Shown here piece after piece: positions 41,176 through 56,100 of a DNA stretch of 64,000 nt (within the stretch, counting starts at the first letter, position 1; each line of letters starts with the position of its first letter). This DNA is from Megascapheus bottae. Taxonomy: Eukaryota > Chordata > Mammalia > Rodentia > Geomyidae. The position numbers were made by a program, and so were the translations under genes. The notes under the pieces were generated by a model. It searched no databases and was not told the DNA's origin. It saw nothing but the letters and a program-made list of their open reading frames with translations. The stretch covers positions 7,681,001 to 7,745,000 of the forward strand of contig JANJXV010000039.1 in the NCBI GenBank assembly GCA_024803745.1, read 5' to 3'.

Positions 41176-44100
41176 CTGTGACAGTAGGAGGGTGGCATCA
41201 GACACACTGGCTGGATAGCCCTCCTCAGGCTGGGCCTGGGAGAGCCAAGGGCTCTCTGGATTCAGTTCTGCTTCCACAGTTGAGTGACCAAGTCACTTCA
41301 TGGGACTCATCCCTCAGTTCTGACATGGGTCATGCAGAAGGGGCCGAGGTCGTCTACACACAGTACGCACAAGTCTTACAACACACACTGATGTAGATTT
41401 TTTTCTTTTTTTTGGAGGCAGAGTTTCACTATGTATGTAGTGGTCCAGGCTTGCCTGTAAGGTTTTTTTTTTTTGGTGCCAGTTCTGGGACCGAACTAAG
41501 GGTTTAGGGGTTGTTCTTGAGCTTTTATTTATTTTTTTGCCAGTCCTGGGCTTGGGCTCAGGGCTTGAGCACTGTCCTTGGACTTTCTCAAGGCCAGCAC
41601 TCTACCACTTGAGCCTCAGCACCACTTCCGGCTTTTCTGTATGTATATGGTACCAAGGAATTGAACCCAGGTCTTCGTGCATGCTAGGCAAACACTTTAA
41701 CCACTAGGCCAAACTCCCGGCCCCTCTTGAGCTTTTATGCTCAAGGCTAGCACTCTATCACTTAAGTTACAGATCCACTTCTGACTTTTTTTGGAGATTC
41801 ATTAGAGATAAGAGTCTCATGGTCTTTTATGCCTGGGCTGGTTTCAAATCAACACCCTTGGGATTAGAGGTGTGAGCTACCAGCACCCAGTTTAGGATTA
41901 TGTTGTTGTTTGTTTGTTTGTTTTGCCAGTCCTGGCTCAGAGTCTGGGCACTGTCCTTGGACTTTATCAAGGCTAGAGATCTACCATTTGAGCCTCAGCA
42001 CCACTTCTTGCTTTTTTCTATGTATTTGGTACCGAGGAATCGAACCTGGGTCTTCCTGCAGGCTAGGCAAGCACTCTACCACTAGGCTAAACTCCCAGCC
42101 CAGGATTGTTTTTGACAGATACTATGCAATTGTTCCTCTGAAGACTGGGCCAATGATTTAGTTCCCCAACAATGTCTGAGTTTCTTTGTGTGCTTCCTTG
42201 CTTTGGGTATGGGCATTTTTCACTCTTAACTACTAACTGCATGGGGAACACAAGAGCAGGGCAGAGACAGGTGCTGCTCTCGAGTCTGGGAAGTCTGGCA
42301 GAGGCATGTGCAGGGGAGGACTCACCTTCTGGAGGTCTGTATGCAGTTGCTTCAGCATCACTTCCAGCTGGTACACCTTGCCAGTCAGATCCAGGGGTGG
42401 CTCCTCACTGCAAAGACAGACAACAAGGCAAGCTGAGGCTTGCTGGCTCCCAGGGAGGGCTCAGCCCACAGCTGTGAGGGACTCTGGATACAGGCCTTCT
42501 TATCTCTGAGGCTCTGGTGAGTCCCTGCCTTGCTGGAATCTAAGGAGGATGAGAAAGGCTCTGCCCTGGTGAAGCCAGGGCAGCCATCCCAGGGCTGAGC
42601 TTTTCAGCCAGGCCATCTGTGGTGTGTTTTGGTAGGTTTGGACTGTCAGGAGTACCTCTTCTCTGAGTCTTCCACTGTCTATTGAGCATCTGCAGGCCAA
42701 GCCCCATTCTAAGCACAGGAGACACGCAGCAGACAACTGGACAAAAGGGGTGCTGTGGACAGGACTAGCCATAGTAGCACTGTGTCAGAGTCCACGAGTC
42801 CAGCAAGGACCACCCTCTTTGGACTTTGGGTTGCTATGAGGTGCCTTGGGATAGAGGAAGAAATTTAGGCTATGACAAGGGACATAGTCCCCACATATGT
42901 GGATGGGGGTGGCATCTGAAGCTAGAACCCCCTGCCTGGATTTGTGGGTATGAATGCCCCTCCTCAGGTGGAGCCTGAGGGGATGGTACTGGGAGGAGGC
43001 TGTTCTGGTGCAGCAGTGAGATGCCTGGGCTCTTCTGCACCTCACTCCCCAGTCCTGGCCTCAGGGAGCTACACTGGGAGGTAGAGGCAGAGGGATCGCA
43101 GAGTGAGCCTGAGCGGCCACAGGTCCAGCAAGCCCCATGCTCAGCCTGTGTACGCAGAGCACATTTCCCCAGTGGGCTGAGCTTGAAGGCCAGAATGTGA
43201 GACAGAAAAACAAGAGCTGAAATGACCCTCCGAAACGGCTTGTCCTGGGGCCGGGAGTGTGGCCTAGCATACACCAAAATCTGGGTTTGATTCCTCGGTA
43301 CCACATACAAAGAAAAAAAAAAGCTGGAAGTGGTGCTGTGGCTCTAGTGGTAGAGCACTATCCTTGAGAAAGCCCAAAGACAGTGTTCCAGCCCTGAGTT
43401 CAAGCCCCAAGACTGGCAAAAAAATAAAATTAAAAAAAAAAAAAAGGGCCGGGAGTTTGGCCTAGTGGTTAAAGTGCTTGCCTAGCATGCTCGAAGACCC
43501 AGGTTCGATTCCTTGGTACCACATACATACAAAAAAAATGGAAGTGGTGCTGAGGCTCAAGTGGTAGAGCTCTAGCCTTGAGAAAGTCCAAGGACAGTGC
43601 TCAGGCCCTGAGCTCAAGCCCAGGACTGGCAAAAAAAAAAAAAAAAAAAGAAAAGAAAAGGCTTTTCTTGCCCACCCTGCAGTGTGCTCTGATTGTCACA
43701 CATACTCACAAGCCCTGCCCCATGTGGTGTAGCCTGTGTGAACAAGTACACAATTCTAGCTGAGCCAGAAAGAAATGAAGTAAATATGAAGAGCTCTGTA
43801 AGAGATGACCCAGAGAAATGACTGTCCCTCTCTCCTCCCCAGGGACAGGACTTGACCTCAGCCACCACATGTTGCAGATGAGGTCAAGCAGCCTATGCAA
43901 GAGTCATAGCAGGGAGAATGTGAGAAGCATGGTGGGGAGAGGGGTCCATGCTGTCTGGGGACTCTCCCTTGGTATGGAGTTTTCACACAAGCATGCCAAT
44001 GGAAGGGGCTGCTGTCCAGGGCAGGGCACAGACTGTTTTGGTCCTTGCTGGTTCTAGTATACGATGGGCCCAGCATGACTATCCCAGCCTGTTAGGTAAA

Positions 44101-47100
44101 GAAAACTCTCACCAGGCAGTAGAGGGTGTCCTGCAGTATCCCCCATCACCTGTACTGTGTCCCTCTTTTATTGTACAGATCTGATGCCATTCGGGGCCTG
44201 GGTGGCCCAGTCCTGGATATGTCCAGGGAAACTCACCTCATAGTAGGGGTGGTCCTGGGGGTGGAAGATCCCCGATCCAGGCTCAAGTGGCTGTGGACAG
44301 GACTGTGGGCAGGCGGGATGTCCGGGCTCAGGGCTGGGTCGTTTAGAGAGAAAAGTGAGACAGCTCTTTGCACTGTCGGAAAGACAGAAGATGGGGGGTG
44401 GCTGAGTCCTTGCGGGTGTGATGGAAGGGGTCCCCAGCATTTTCCCTACAAAACTCCCTTCCACCACCTTATTAATTTATTTTTTTTGGTGCCAAAACTA
44501 GGCCTTGGACTCTGGGCCTCTAGCTCTCACTTGACTTTTTTACTCAAGGCTGGTGTTCTACCATTTGATTTATACTTCCACTTTTGGCTGTTTGCTGGTT
44601 AATTGGAGACAGGAGTCTTGAAGATTTGTCTGCTCTTGCTGGCTCTGAACTGCAATTCTCAGATTCTAGCCTACTGAGTAGTTAGGATTACAGGAATTAG
44701 GTACCAGCACCCAGCATTTTTGTTTTGTGCTAATATGGAGGTTGTAACTCAAGGCCTTACATTCTCCCTAGTTTTTTTTTTAACTCATGGCTGGTGTTCT
44801 ACCACTTGAATCATACTTCCAGTATAGCTTTTTTTTGCTAGTTAATTGGATATAAGAATCTTATGAAGAATCTTATGGACTCTTCTGCTTTGGCTGGCTT
44901 CAAACCTTAAAACCTCACATCCCAGCTTCCTTAGTAGCAAGGATCACCACTGTGGGTGTGGGTGTGTGATTCCAGTTTCCCTTGATCTACAGTGCTGGAG
45001 ATGGGACCTAGGACAATGTCCTTGCTAGGCAAGTGGCAGCTGTCCTCATGATGCCTTCCCTCTCTCTCTTTTTTCCAATCCTGAGGCATGAACTGAGGGC
45101 CTGAGCAGTGTTCTCTGGATTTCCCAAGGCTAGTGCTCTACCACTTGAGCCACAGCTTTTTCTATGTATGTGGTACTAGGGAATCAAATCCGGGTCTTCA
45201 TGTATGCTAGGCAAGCACTCTACCACTAGACCAAGCCCCTGGCCCCTCTTTCTCTTTTTATCCAATCTATTCTCCAATTTCTTCCCCACGCCCCCACCTT
45301 GCAGTAGTGGGGATGGAAGCCAGTGTTCCTCCATTTTAGCTGGACACAGGACCTCATTCTCCCAATGCCCGCCCTACAGCTTAGGATGGACATGGGAGAA
45401 GCTCAGCCTAAGGGGAAATGAGTGCATTAGTGGAAGGCAGTGGGAAGTATTTTATTTTATTTTTTCCTGGCCAGTCCTGGGGCTTGAACTCAGGGCCTGG
45501 GCACTGTCCTTGAGCTTCTTTTGCTCAGGGTTAGCACTCTACTGCTTAAGCCACAGTACCACTTCCAGTGTTTTCTGTTTATGTGGTACTGAGGAATCGA
45601 ACTCAGTGCTTTATGCACGCTAGGCAAGCACTTCCCAGCCCATGGGAAATTCTCTTATAGAGAAGGTAGATGTCTATCTCTCCTGAGGGCTGAAGTGGAG
45701 TGTAATGGCCAGAGCCTAGCAGCCATCAAGGAAAAAAAGAGTAACGCTCTTGAAAATGGCAGAGTGATGGGCTAGAGGGAGCCGGTCATCTATTAGCCCA
45801 AAAGTGTCTGCCTCCATTTCTACATGGCCTAAGTGTGGAACATGGATGTATCGTCCTCCGCAAAGCCACAGGCTCTCCATCAATCCTCTGGCAAGGCTGG
45901 TAGGAGGGCACCTACCTTCATAGGCCTTTGCTGCATTTACCAGGCTGGACCATTCAAGGCCCGCAGCTGTGTCGGGCAGCGGCATCATTCCGGGGTCAAG
46001 GCGCCGAAGTGGCCGCTCTCGCCCATCCGCTAGTGAGAGCTCTGAGGTGGAGATGGCAGCTGGATGGGGGATGAGCAGACAGGGAGCGTGATGTGGGAGG
46101 GTCGAACGCAAAAAAACCCACTTGGTAGAAACCTTCCTCACAGGGCCAAGTGCTTCCATGTTGAGGGTCTGTAGAGTGCATGGAGGCCTCACTGAGGAGG
46201 TGATCACTGAGTGAAGGGTTTGAAGCAGGTGATGGGGGAGTCAGGGGAGGCTGAGGGAAAAACAGCCAAGTATATGAAACAGACACGAAATCCTTGAGGT
46301 TTTTTTTTTTTTTTGCCAGTTCTGGGGCTTGAACTCAGGGCCTGAGCACTGTCCATGGGCTTTCTCAAGGCTAGAGCTCTACCACTTGAGCCACGGCACC
46401 ACTTCCAGCCTTTTCTATGTATGTGGTACCAAGGAATTGATCCTGGATCTTTGTGCATGCTAGGCAAGCACTCTACCACTAGGCCAAACTCCTGGCCCTG
46501 AAGTGTAGTTTTTGCAAGTATGTAGCCCGGCTGGCCTGGAACTTAGCCTCCCAAGAGCTAGGATTACAGGCATGTGCCACCACAGTTGGCTTGAAGATTA
46601 AGGAGGCCCATGTGGCTCAGAAAGGGCAAGTGAGGGAGAGAACCCCAGCCTCTCCTTTATTCCATCTCCCATGGGGTACAGAGATACAGGGACTCCATCT
46701 AGCTGCCATGGTGATGGACTCTTTAGCCAAGACCCTTGGGAAAGAGCATATCTAAACTGAAGGTGTGTCTGAATTTTAGGGAGTAACATATGTAGCTGTG
46801 GTGCACTACACCTAATACCCCCAAAAGCCAAACAGCACCCCATATTGCATCAGAGTCACTTGTCACTCCAATCAAGTAGGCACGTGAGGACCTAACAGTT
46901 GCCCAAGAAACAGTGTACACTTGCACACATGCTGCCTCTTGGTTGAGAGCCCCTGGGATGTGGGCAGGGGAGGAGAGTGGCCTGAAGGCACTGCCAGCTC
47001 CTCAGGCTTTTTGAGAGGGTGGTGTGCCAGTGCGCTGCTCATGGGCATGCTCACAAACTATTTGCTAGATCAATAAAGGGGTGGGTAAGTCATAATCCCC

Positions 47101-50100
47101 TACTCCCTGAAATGTGGCCCAACCAACCGGCCTTCTGAGGCTGAGTGTACCCAGCTTTGGCCCTCAAATGATCTCCAGGTGGGGCTGCCCTGCCCCCCAG
47201 CCCCAGGTACCAGGCTCACATTTCTTCTCTGGGATGGTGCTGGGGCCCCCTCCGCCAGGCGGGTGAGGGTGCTGGTGCTGGCGGCGGGCAGGCAGTGTGC
47301 TGGAGGGGAAGGAGCAGGTGCTGGTGAAGAGCACATCACTGGGCAGGCCTGGCTCCAGGCTGGAAGGGCTGGCAAAACTGGGCTCCCGACGCCCACTGCA
47401 TAGACTCTCATCTGACAGGGTCCGCTGTAGGCCCTTCTGGGGGGACTGCTGCCAAGACAGGGGTAAGATGAGGGGATGGCACAGCTGGGCTCATGGGGCT
47501 TCATCTTACTCACCTAGCACCCACTTCTGCCCTGTTTTTCCTTGGAGGCCCCTTGGGTTTACACAGGCCAATGCTACTCTCTAGCTCCTGGCAAGGATCA
47601 GAGGTCAGGCAAGGGCCAGAAGTCCCTCCAGGGGACCAGATCCAGGAGAGTCAAGGGCTCTGGTGGGCACCACTGATGTCAGTGTATCTTCTGCTTCTAG
47701 TGCCTTGGGCTGGTGGAGCAATATTCTGGAGGAGACTGGGCTACCTTCCCTCCCCTCCCACCATCCCTGCTTGAGTTAGGTTCTTGCTACACAGCCCAGA
47801 TTGGCCTGTAGTTTGGGATTCTCCTGCCTTAGCCTCCTGAGTGCTGGGATTACAAGCATATACCACTATACACAGCTAAGGTCTGTCTTGGTCCCCACAC
47901 AGAGAGCACCTGACTGAGAGTAAGGTCAACCAGTACAAGGAGGCAGGGGAAAGAGCTGAAAGAAGAGACAGTGAAGGCACTTGGTGCCTGCTGTTCTAGC
48001 CTCCCCTGTTCTTGAGGAACCATTTCCTTCTTGGGCTCTGCAGAGCCTGCCCAGGATAGCTCTACTCAGGTACTGTTCCTCACCAGTGGACAGGCCAAGA
48101 GAGGCTTGGGTAACTGTGGGGACACTGCCTTCCCTGCCCCTGGCCAACTGGCCACAGCCCACTTACCCCTGCGTCCCGCTCTTGCTCTGGCCCCAGGTTG
48201 TCCATGATGATGAGTTTCTTTAGGTCATCCTCAATGGTGGACTTGTAGTTCTTTCGTGGAGACCTCAGATCTCGCAGGGATGCCCTCAACCGTGGCTGCC
48301 CGAAGACGTTTTTTGTGTTGGTGTCTACCTGCCTAGAGTGACAATGCCAAGGTGAGGAGGCTTCGAGCCACTGCCCTCAACTGCCCATGCCTCTTCTATT
48401 TCCAAAGCCACTGAGTGTGCTGTGGGTACCTCCTCTGGCCATGCTGTTCTGGGGGGATTGGACTACGGCAGGGTCACCATGCCCACATCCAGAGGGCTTC
48501 ACACTGAGCCAACTAGCAGGGCGAACCCGTAAGTGAGGGAGGGAAATGGCCTGAATAAAACAGGGTCCAGGGACGGGCACTGGGAGGAAGGCAGGCTGAA
48601 GAATCCCTGGCTGATCCTCCAGAGGGTAGGAAAAGGCCTTTGCTGGGAGTGAGGAGTGAGGCTGGGGATTCCATTACAGGACGGGTTCCCAGGCTGAGCA
48701 CTACTAGGCAGGCCTGGGTTGCAGGCAGACCTGTGGCCTGGGTGCTCTGGGACGAATAATAGCTTTGCTTTCCTAACTTGCCACACATGGTAACCAAGCT
48801 CACAAAACACAGGGATTTCTTACTAGGCATAAAGCCCTTGAGCAGAGGCCTAATGGCACATAGCTACCAGCCTGGATTTTTCCTTTTTGGCCAGGCATGG
48901 GGCTTGAACTCAAGAGTCTGGGCACTGTCTCTAAGCTTCTTTTGCTCAAGGTCAGCACTCTCCTACATGAGCCATAGCACCACTTCTAGCTTTTTCTCTT
49001 TTTTTTTTTTTTTTGCCAGTCCTGGGCTTGAGCTCAGGGCCTGAGCACTGGCCTTGGACTTTCTCAAGGCTAGAGCTCTACCACTTGAGCCTCAGCACCA
49101 CTTCTGGCTTTTTTTCTATGTATGTGGTACCGAGGAATCGAACCCGGGTCTTCATGCATGCTAGGCAAGCACTTTAACCACTAGGCCAAACTCCCGGCCC
49201 CACTTCTAGCTTTTTCTGTTTATGTGGTACTGAGGAATCAAAACCAGGGCTTCATGTATGTTAGGCAAGCACTCTACCACTAAGCCATGTTCCCAGTCCT
49301 GCTCTACCACTTTGATCCATAGCTATATTTCCAATTTTCTGGTGGTTCATTGGCGATAAAGGTCTCATGGCTTTTCCTGCTGACTTTGAACCATGAACCT
49401 CAGATCTCAGTCTTCTGAATAGCTAGGATTACAGGTGTGAGCCACCAGTGCCCAGCTCTACCTCAGCTTTTCTGCTGGACCTTCTATTCCAGCAGAGCCA
49501 ACCCACTGTGCTCTCCCCACTGGACCTTCTGGAATACCTAGTGGTCTAATGGTCACCAAGCCACAGCTGGGCCTGGGTCTGAAGCTCATTTCTGCCTCTG
49601 GTATGTGGGAGCTACCACCAAGCACCTGGCCTACAGATACAGACTGGTGGCCCAGTCTACAGTCCCTGTCTGGTTCATTGCAATGTCCTGGGAACCTAGC
49701 TTGTTTCCTGGCCAGGGTGGTTTGAGGTCCATGTCATCCTTGGGAGAAACAATGGCAGGGGCAGGGCCTTACCAGGCCCCCTCAGCTACTTGTTAGAAAC
49801 CATCAGCTCCACTGAGCAGAAGAGAGACACACTGAGGTGCATGGGGATTGCACTGGCCCTCTTCCTGCCAGCAGCTACTATGGCCTGAAATTGTCTCTGC
49901 TTCCAGACCAAGATGAACCTCTTTGATCTGGACTATAGCCGCATGTGCTAAGCACTATTTGCCTCCGGTTTCAGGTACAGAGGAGTTAAGCCACTTGTCC
50001 CAAGTCACATAGATTGTTAGTGAAGGACACAGGGCTGCAGAACCCACAAATGCCACTGTAAAGCTTGACTGTCACATTCACACTTAATTGTGTGGGTCCT

Positions 50101-53100
50101 AGGGCTTGAACTCTGGGCCTAGGTGCTGTCTCTGAGCTTCTTTTGCTCAAGGCTAGTGCCCTACCACTTGAGCCACAGCTCTACTTTCAGCTTTTTCTGT
50201 GATTAATTAGAGATAAGTCTCATGAACTTTCCTGTCCTGGCTGGCTTCCTCAAATCTCAGCCTCCTGAGTAGCTTGGATTATGAGTCACTGGTGCCTGAT
50301 TCATGCTTTATTTTTATTATTTTATTAATTTTTTTGAGGTAGGGTTTTCCTATATAGCCCAGGACAGACTCTTGGCTCAGCCTTCCCAGGGCTGGGATTA
50401 CAAGCATGTACTACCATGCCTAGCTTTGATGACCATATTTATATCCCAGATGGAATGAAAAAACTATATTTGGTACATGGAACATGATCACGGCTGATTA
50501 AAAAAAACATGCTCCTGTATGTACAAAAAGATTTCTGGAAGAAATGGAGAGCAGTGATTCTCTTCAGGAAGCAGCAGTCATATTAGGAAGTGGAAAAAAA
50601 ATGAGACCATCACATTCCATCTAATATCCTTCCAAACTGAACTCATTTTATCCTAATCATGTCTTATAACAATGGGAACTAGTTTTGAAAAAGGCTGGCA
50701 CCTGACCTTCGTCATTCTGCAAAATCTAGGAAGAAAGAGTCTTTGAGCCCAGAGAAGAAATAAGATGTCTTGGGCTCTGGAAGGTTTTGAAGTCTGCATT
50801 TCCTTTCTCTCTCCCAGCAGCCTGCCTTGGGATTTTAACAAAGAGAGGCAGCAGGTTGTTTTCTGTTAGGTCGTATTCCTCCCTAGGTCAGAACTGCAGG
50901 CAGAGGGCGGGGTGCCTCTGTTAGAGAAGTATATTCTCTGGGCAATAAGGGGAGAGAGAGGGGGGGGGAGAGAAGGAAGGAGAGAGGGAGGGAGGGAGGG
51001 AGGGAGGGAGATGGGGAGAGAGACAGATAGAGAAAGAGACAAAGAATGATGTGCACGCAAGAGATAGAAAGGGCAACAATGCACACACTTTCTCTGAGGA
51101 AGCAGAAGAGGCCTCCTCACCTTCTTCTTTGAATTTGGCATTTCCCAGAATTCCTTGAGCAAAGCCCCACTGCCTGGAGAGGTAGCAGGCCTGGCCTTAA
51201 CATGTCCCTGCAGAGAGGTGCAGGGCAGCTTTCCTCCTGAGAGAGGACAAAAAGCTCTGCTGAGAACTTCAACAGCACTGGCTGTGTCTTCCTCACAAAG
51301 ACCTACATGATCCCTTCTCCTATCTGTGCAGCAAAGACAGGCGTTCCCCAACCCCCAGCATAGAAAGGCAAAGCCCACTGTGGCCCAGCAAAAACAACCT
51401 CTGGAGACATGGCTGATACAGGATGCTCGGGAGGGAGAGGCTGCTAGGTGCTAGGAGCACACGCCTGACACCCTCGCTACTCAGGAGGCTGAGCTCTGAG
51501 GATTATAGTTTAAACCCAGCCCCGGCAGCAAAGTCTGTGAGGCTCTTTATCTCTAGTTAACTACCAGAAAATCATAAGTGGGGCTGAAGCTGAAAGTGGT
51601 AGAGTGCTAGTCTTGAGTGAAAAAGCTCAGGAAGAACTGGGCGCAGTGGCTCACTCGTGCAATCCTAGCTACTCAGGAGGCTGAGATGTGAAGACTGCGA
51701 TTCAAAGCCTGACACTAAAGACGGTGAGACTCGTTTTTTTTTTGCCAGTCCTGGGCTTGAGCTCAGGGCCTGAGCACTGTCCTTGGACTTTCTCAAGGCT
51801 AGAGCTCTACCACTTGAGCCTCAGCACCATTCGGCTTTTTTTTTTTTTTTTGTATGTATGTGGTACCAAGGAATCGAACCCGGGCCTTTGTGCATGCTAG
51901 GCAAGCACTCTACCACGAGGCCAAACTCCCGGCCCCAACCGTGAGACTCTTATCTCCAATTAACCACCGGAAAACCTGAAGTGGGGCTGTGGCTCCAGGG
52001 GGTAGGGTGGTAGCCTTGAGCTGAAGAGCTCGGGGACAGCACCCAGGCCCAGAGTTCAAGCCTCATGACTAGAAAAACAAAAAAACAAAAAAAACTCAGG
52101 GAGAGTGCCCAACAGACAGACAGACAGAGAGACAGAGACACACAGACAGCGACACACAGACACACACACACACACACAGAGGAGGAGGCTCTCCCCAGGT
52201 ATACCTCATGAAAAACAAACAAAAAAGCAGTTATATACAATGTCAAATCATTTTTAGAAAACAAAACCTACTCAGTTTAGCTTCCTACAGAGGAGTTTTT
52301 TTTAGCAGACTCAGCAAGAGTGGACAGGTAGAAGAGTTGCTTTTTAAAAACTTCTTCACATCCCATGAAGTCCTTAGTCCCTTCTCTGCCCTTCCATCAT
52401 TCTTGAAACACAACAAGCACATTTGTGCCTCAGAACCTTTGCACTGGTGGTTGTCTGGAGTGACGACCTGGCCATGGCTTGTGGCTGGCAACTTCTCAGC
52501 CCTGGACTGAGTTAAAACATTACCTCCTCAGGGACCTCCCCTGATTATTCCACCTCCTGTTGCTCCCTTTCCACCTGGTTTAGTCACACAGTCCTGTAAC
52601 TACTTTCTCCCCTATGTTCTTCCAGTGCACTAGATCTGAGGTGAGCTCGGTGATAGAGTGCTTGCGTGGCACGTGTGACGTGCTGGGACCCCTAGCACTG
52701 CAGCACTGCAAACAAACTGGGTTTACATGAGGTCTGTTCTTTTCCTTAGTCTCCAGACCTCTTGTTTCTCCAGTTGCCCTGGCGACCTGATGGGAGGTAT
52801 GTGTACAGGGCTTCTTCCATAGTCATTAAAAAGAATGAAGTCACTGTCCATGCAGTAAAGAGCAAAGAGCAAGCGGGGGGGGGGGGGGGGGGAGGGGGGG
52901 AGGTTGAAGTATGCATGCAGGAAGTGATTTTCTTGATATATGAAAAAGGGGAAGCTGTGTGCGGTGGCTCATACCTGTAATCCTAGCTACTCAGGACGCT
53001 GAGATCGAAGATTGAGGTTCAAAGCCAGCCAGGGCACTACCCTCAACCCAAGCCTCCATTTTGTAGAGGTTAATTGGAGTCTCAGGTCCTTTTGTGCCCA

Positions 53101-56100
53101 GGCTGGCTTTGAACCTTGATCCTCAGATCTCAGCCTCCTGTAGTAGGATTACAGGCCTGAGCCACCTCACCACGCCTGCTGTGAGACTCTTATCTCCAAT
53201 TAACTACTAGAAAATGAGAAGTAGGGAGGAAGCACAAGGTGTAGAACAGCTCAGGGACAGAGCCCAGGCCCAGAGTTCAAGCCCCATGACAAACAAAAAA
53301 AAAGGGGGGGGGAGCAAGGGGCACACATGATCATATGTGTTTGGTTATGTTTGGCACAGTCTGGAAAGGTGATGAAGGAAAGAAATAATGGCACTTGTGG
53401 GTAGCATGGCTAGGGTCTGGGGCTTATTTTTCTTGTTGTTAATGCAAATCCTACTATTTTAGTCTCTACCTTGTGAGGTTTTTGTTTTGTTTTGTTTTTG
53501 CTTGTCAGTCCCGTGGCTTGAACTCAGGGTCTGGGCACTGTCCTTGGACACACTTTCTGCCCAAAGATAGTGCTCTGCCACTTGAGCCACAGTGCCACTT
53601 CCGGCTTTTTCTGTGTATTTGGTACCCTGGAATCAAACCTAGGTTTTGTGCATGCTAGGCAAGCACTCTCCCACTAGGCTACTCTCCTGGCTCCCCCTAC
53701 CTTGTGTGTTTTATCTTTCAAAACATAAATACATGATTCTTTTTTTGTGGGTCATGGGGCTTGAACTTGGTCTGGGTGCTGTCCCTGCGCTCTTCAGCTC
53801 AAGGCTACCACCCTACTCCTGGGCCTGGATGGAGTCCCTGAGCTCTTCAGCTCAAGGTTATTGCCCTACTCTTGAGCCAAGCTCCACTTCCCATTTTCCA
53901 GAGGTTCACTGGAAATAAAGAGTCTCAGGCACTTTTGTGCCCGGCTCGCTTTGAACCTTGGTCCTCAGATCTCAGCTTCCCAGGTAGGATGACAGGCGTG
54001 AACCACCATGTGCGCATGGCATAAATACACGGTTTTAAAAAATCCTCAAGTTTCTGTTCAGCAGCTCTGTGCATAGTTGCTCATTTGCCCATGTTGTTTA
54101 AGTCTGGGTTCTGCCATGTTGTGGAACAGTAAAGAAAAAATGTAGGAAGAAGGCTGGGCATTAGTGGAAGGCAGAGCAGGTCAGATGTGACTGGGCTGGA
54201 TCCCAGATGACTGGGAGCTTTGGCCTCCAACTGGGGTAGCTCCCTCAGGTCCCATTAATTAAGCTAATTAGCACGGATGGGCCTGGCTGAGCTGGGGCTT
54301 CTGCCAACGAGGCTGGCAAGCACATTCAGCCTAGGCCGCAACCCAGGCAGCAGACAAGATTGTCTTGAGAAGACTGCTGGGAGGAGCTGCTGGGTATGTG
54401 GGATATCCTGCAGTACAGGGTGAACTGGGGTTCAAGGAGAGGTCTCAGAACCAGAAGGGAGCTGGAGCCAGTACTGGTCACTGGAGTCCAGGCCACAACC
54501 CCCTGACCCTGGTCAAGGCAAGTCTATCTGGACCTATTTATTGGTCTGGAAACAGGGGTAAGAGCAAGATCCTTCCTGTGGGGTTGCTTGGGCTTTCAAA
54601 GCAAGTGGAGCAGTCTGGCTAGCAGACAGGGTGCTAAGTGCTGGGGTGGAGGGAAGGGGAGCTGATGAAGGCTGGAAGCAGGGAGTGGATGACCATAATC
54701 ACGTTTTCAGAATTCCCTTTGGCTGTGAAAAAGGCACATGACCTGGGCTGTCAGTGTGAACACAGCTTGCCTGCCCAAACCTCCAGAGGTCTGGATGTCT
54801 CCTGACAGCACTCCCTCTCTAAGCTGTCATCACAAGTTTGAGCCATTCAGCTCATGAAGATGCTAGGAAGGCAGGGTCCTATCCACAGCACATGAGCCTT
54901 GGGCTTGGCTGCCTGGGCTGCCAGTTGTGTGACCCTGGGCCTCAGCTGCCTCATCTATAAAATGGGGAAAGAATCAAGTCCCCAGAGCTGGAATAATTCA
55001 CAGAGATCTTAGAACTGGGCCTGGAATGGGGTAAGAGCTCAATAAATGTGAGATCATATTCTCTAAGTGAAACCCCCCCCCCCTTTTTTCCCCTTTCCAT
55101 TCTCTCTTATTTTTGTAGTGTTGGAGATGGAACCCAGGGTCCTTGTGAATGCTGGGCAAGCACGCCACCACTGAGCCACACTCCAGTCCTCCCCTAGCAG
55201 CGGAACCCTCTCTCTTTGCTCTGTAGCAAAACACCTCAGGTGACCTTCAAGGCTTGATCCTGCTCTCAGATCTCAGTCTTGTCCAATCCAACCTCCCGGC
55301 CTCTTACAGCTTCCACCCTGGGCTCCTTTTGCTGGCAGTGCCAAGTCAGCCTCCTTTCCTGGCTCCCCTCAGTTCATACCTCAGTTCCTCTCTGCTAAGC
55401 TCTAAGCCTCTCTTCCTTTGCTCTCTGTCTAGCATTTCCACAGCCCCTACCCCCATGCCCATGCCTGTGCCCCTCAGCTCAGCTGAATATCTGTCCTTCA
55501 TTTCTCTCTTACTATACCATTCTGTCAGAAAGGCCTGTGTGCTGGATTCAAACATCATCCCAGGTTTAGGCCCCCCAACCCCCCAATCCAGACAGCAGCT
55601 CTTTAGGGCTCTTTGTAGGCTGCTCTGTGTGTGGCGGTAGGGACACTGCAAGTATACAATTCAGGCCATGTCCCACCCATTCCACACCATCTAGTGGCTC
55701 AGTGGCGCTTAGAGCAGATGTCAAGCCCTTAAATGCAGCTCCCAAGAGCCTCTGCAATCAGTCCCCGTTGCTACTCTCACCTCACATCCCATCATCCTCC
55801 CTATCCACAAGCTGAAGCCACACAGACTCTCCATCCACAGGATGGTACGAGCACCCGTCTCAGGGTCTTTGCATGTGTGCTTCCTTCCTCTGCCTTGAAT
55901 GTCTTTTCTTTCCTTTTTCTTTTCTTGGTGTTGGCCTTGGATGCTGTCTCTGAGCTTTTTTTTGGTCTAGTGTTCCATCACTTGAGCCACAGCTCCATTT
56001 CTTGCTTTTTTGTTGATAGTCTCATGGACTTTCCTGCCCAAGCTGGCTTTTTCAAACCACAGTCCTCAGATCTCAGCTTCCTGAAAGGCTCACAGGTGTG

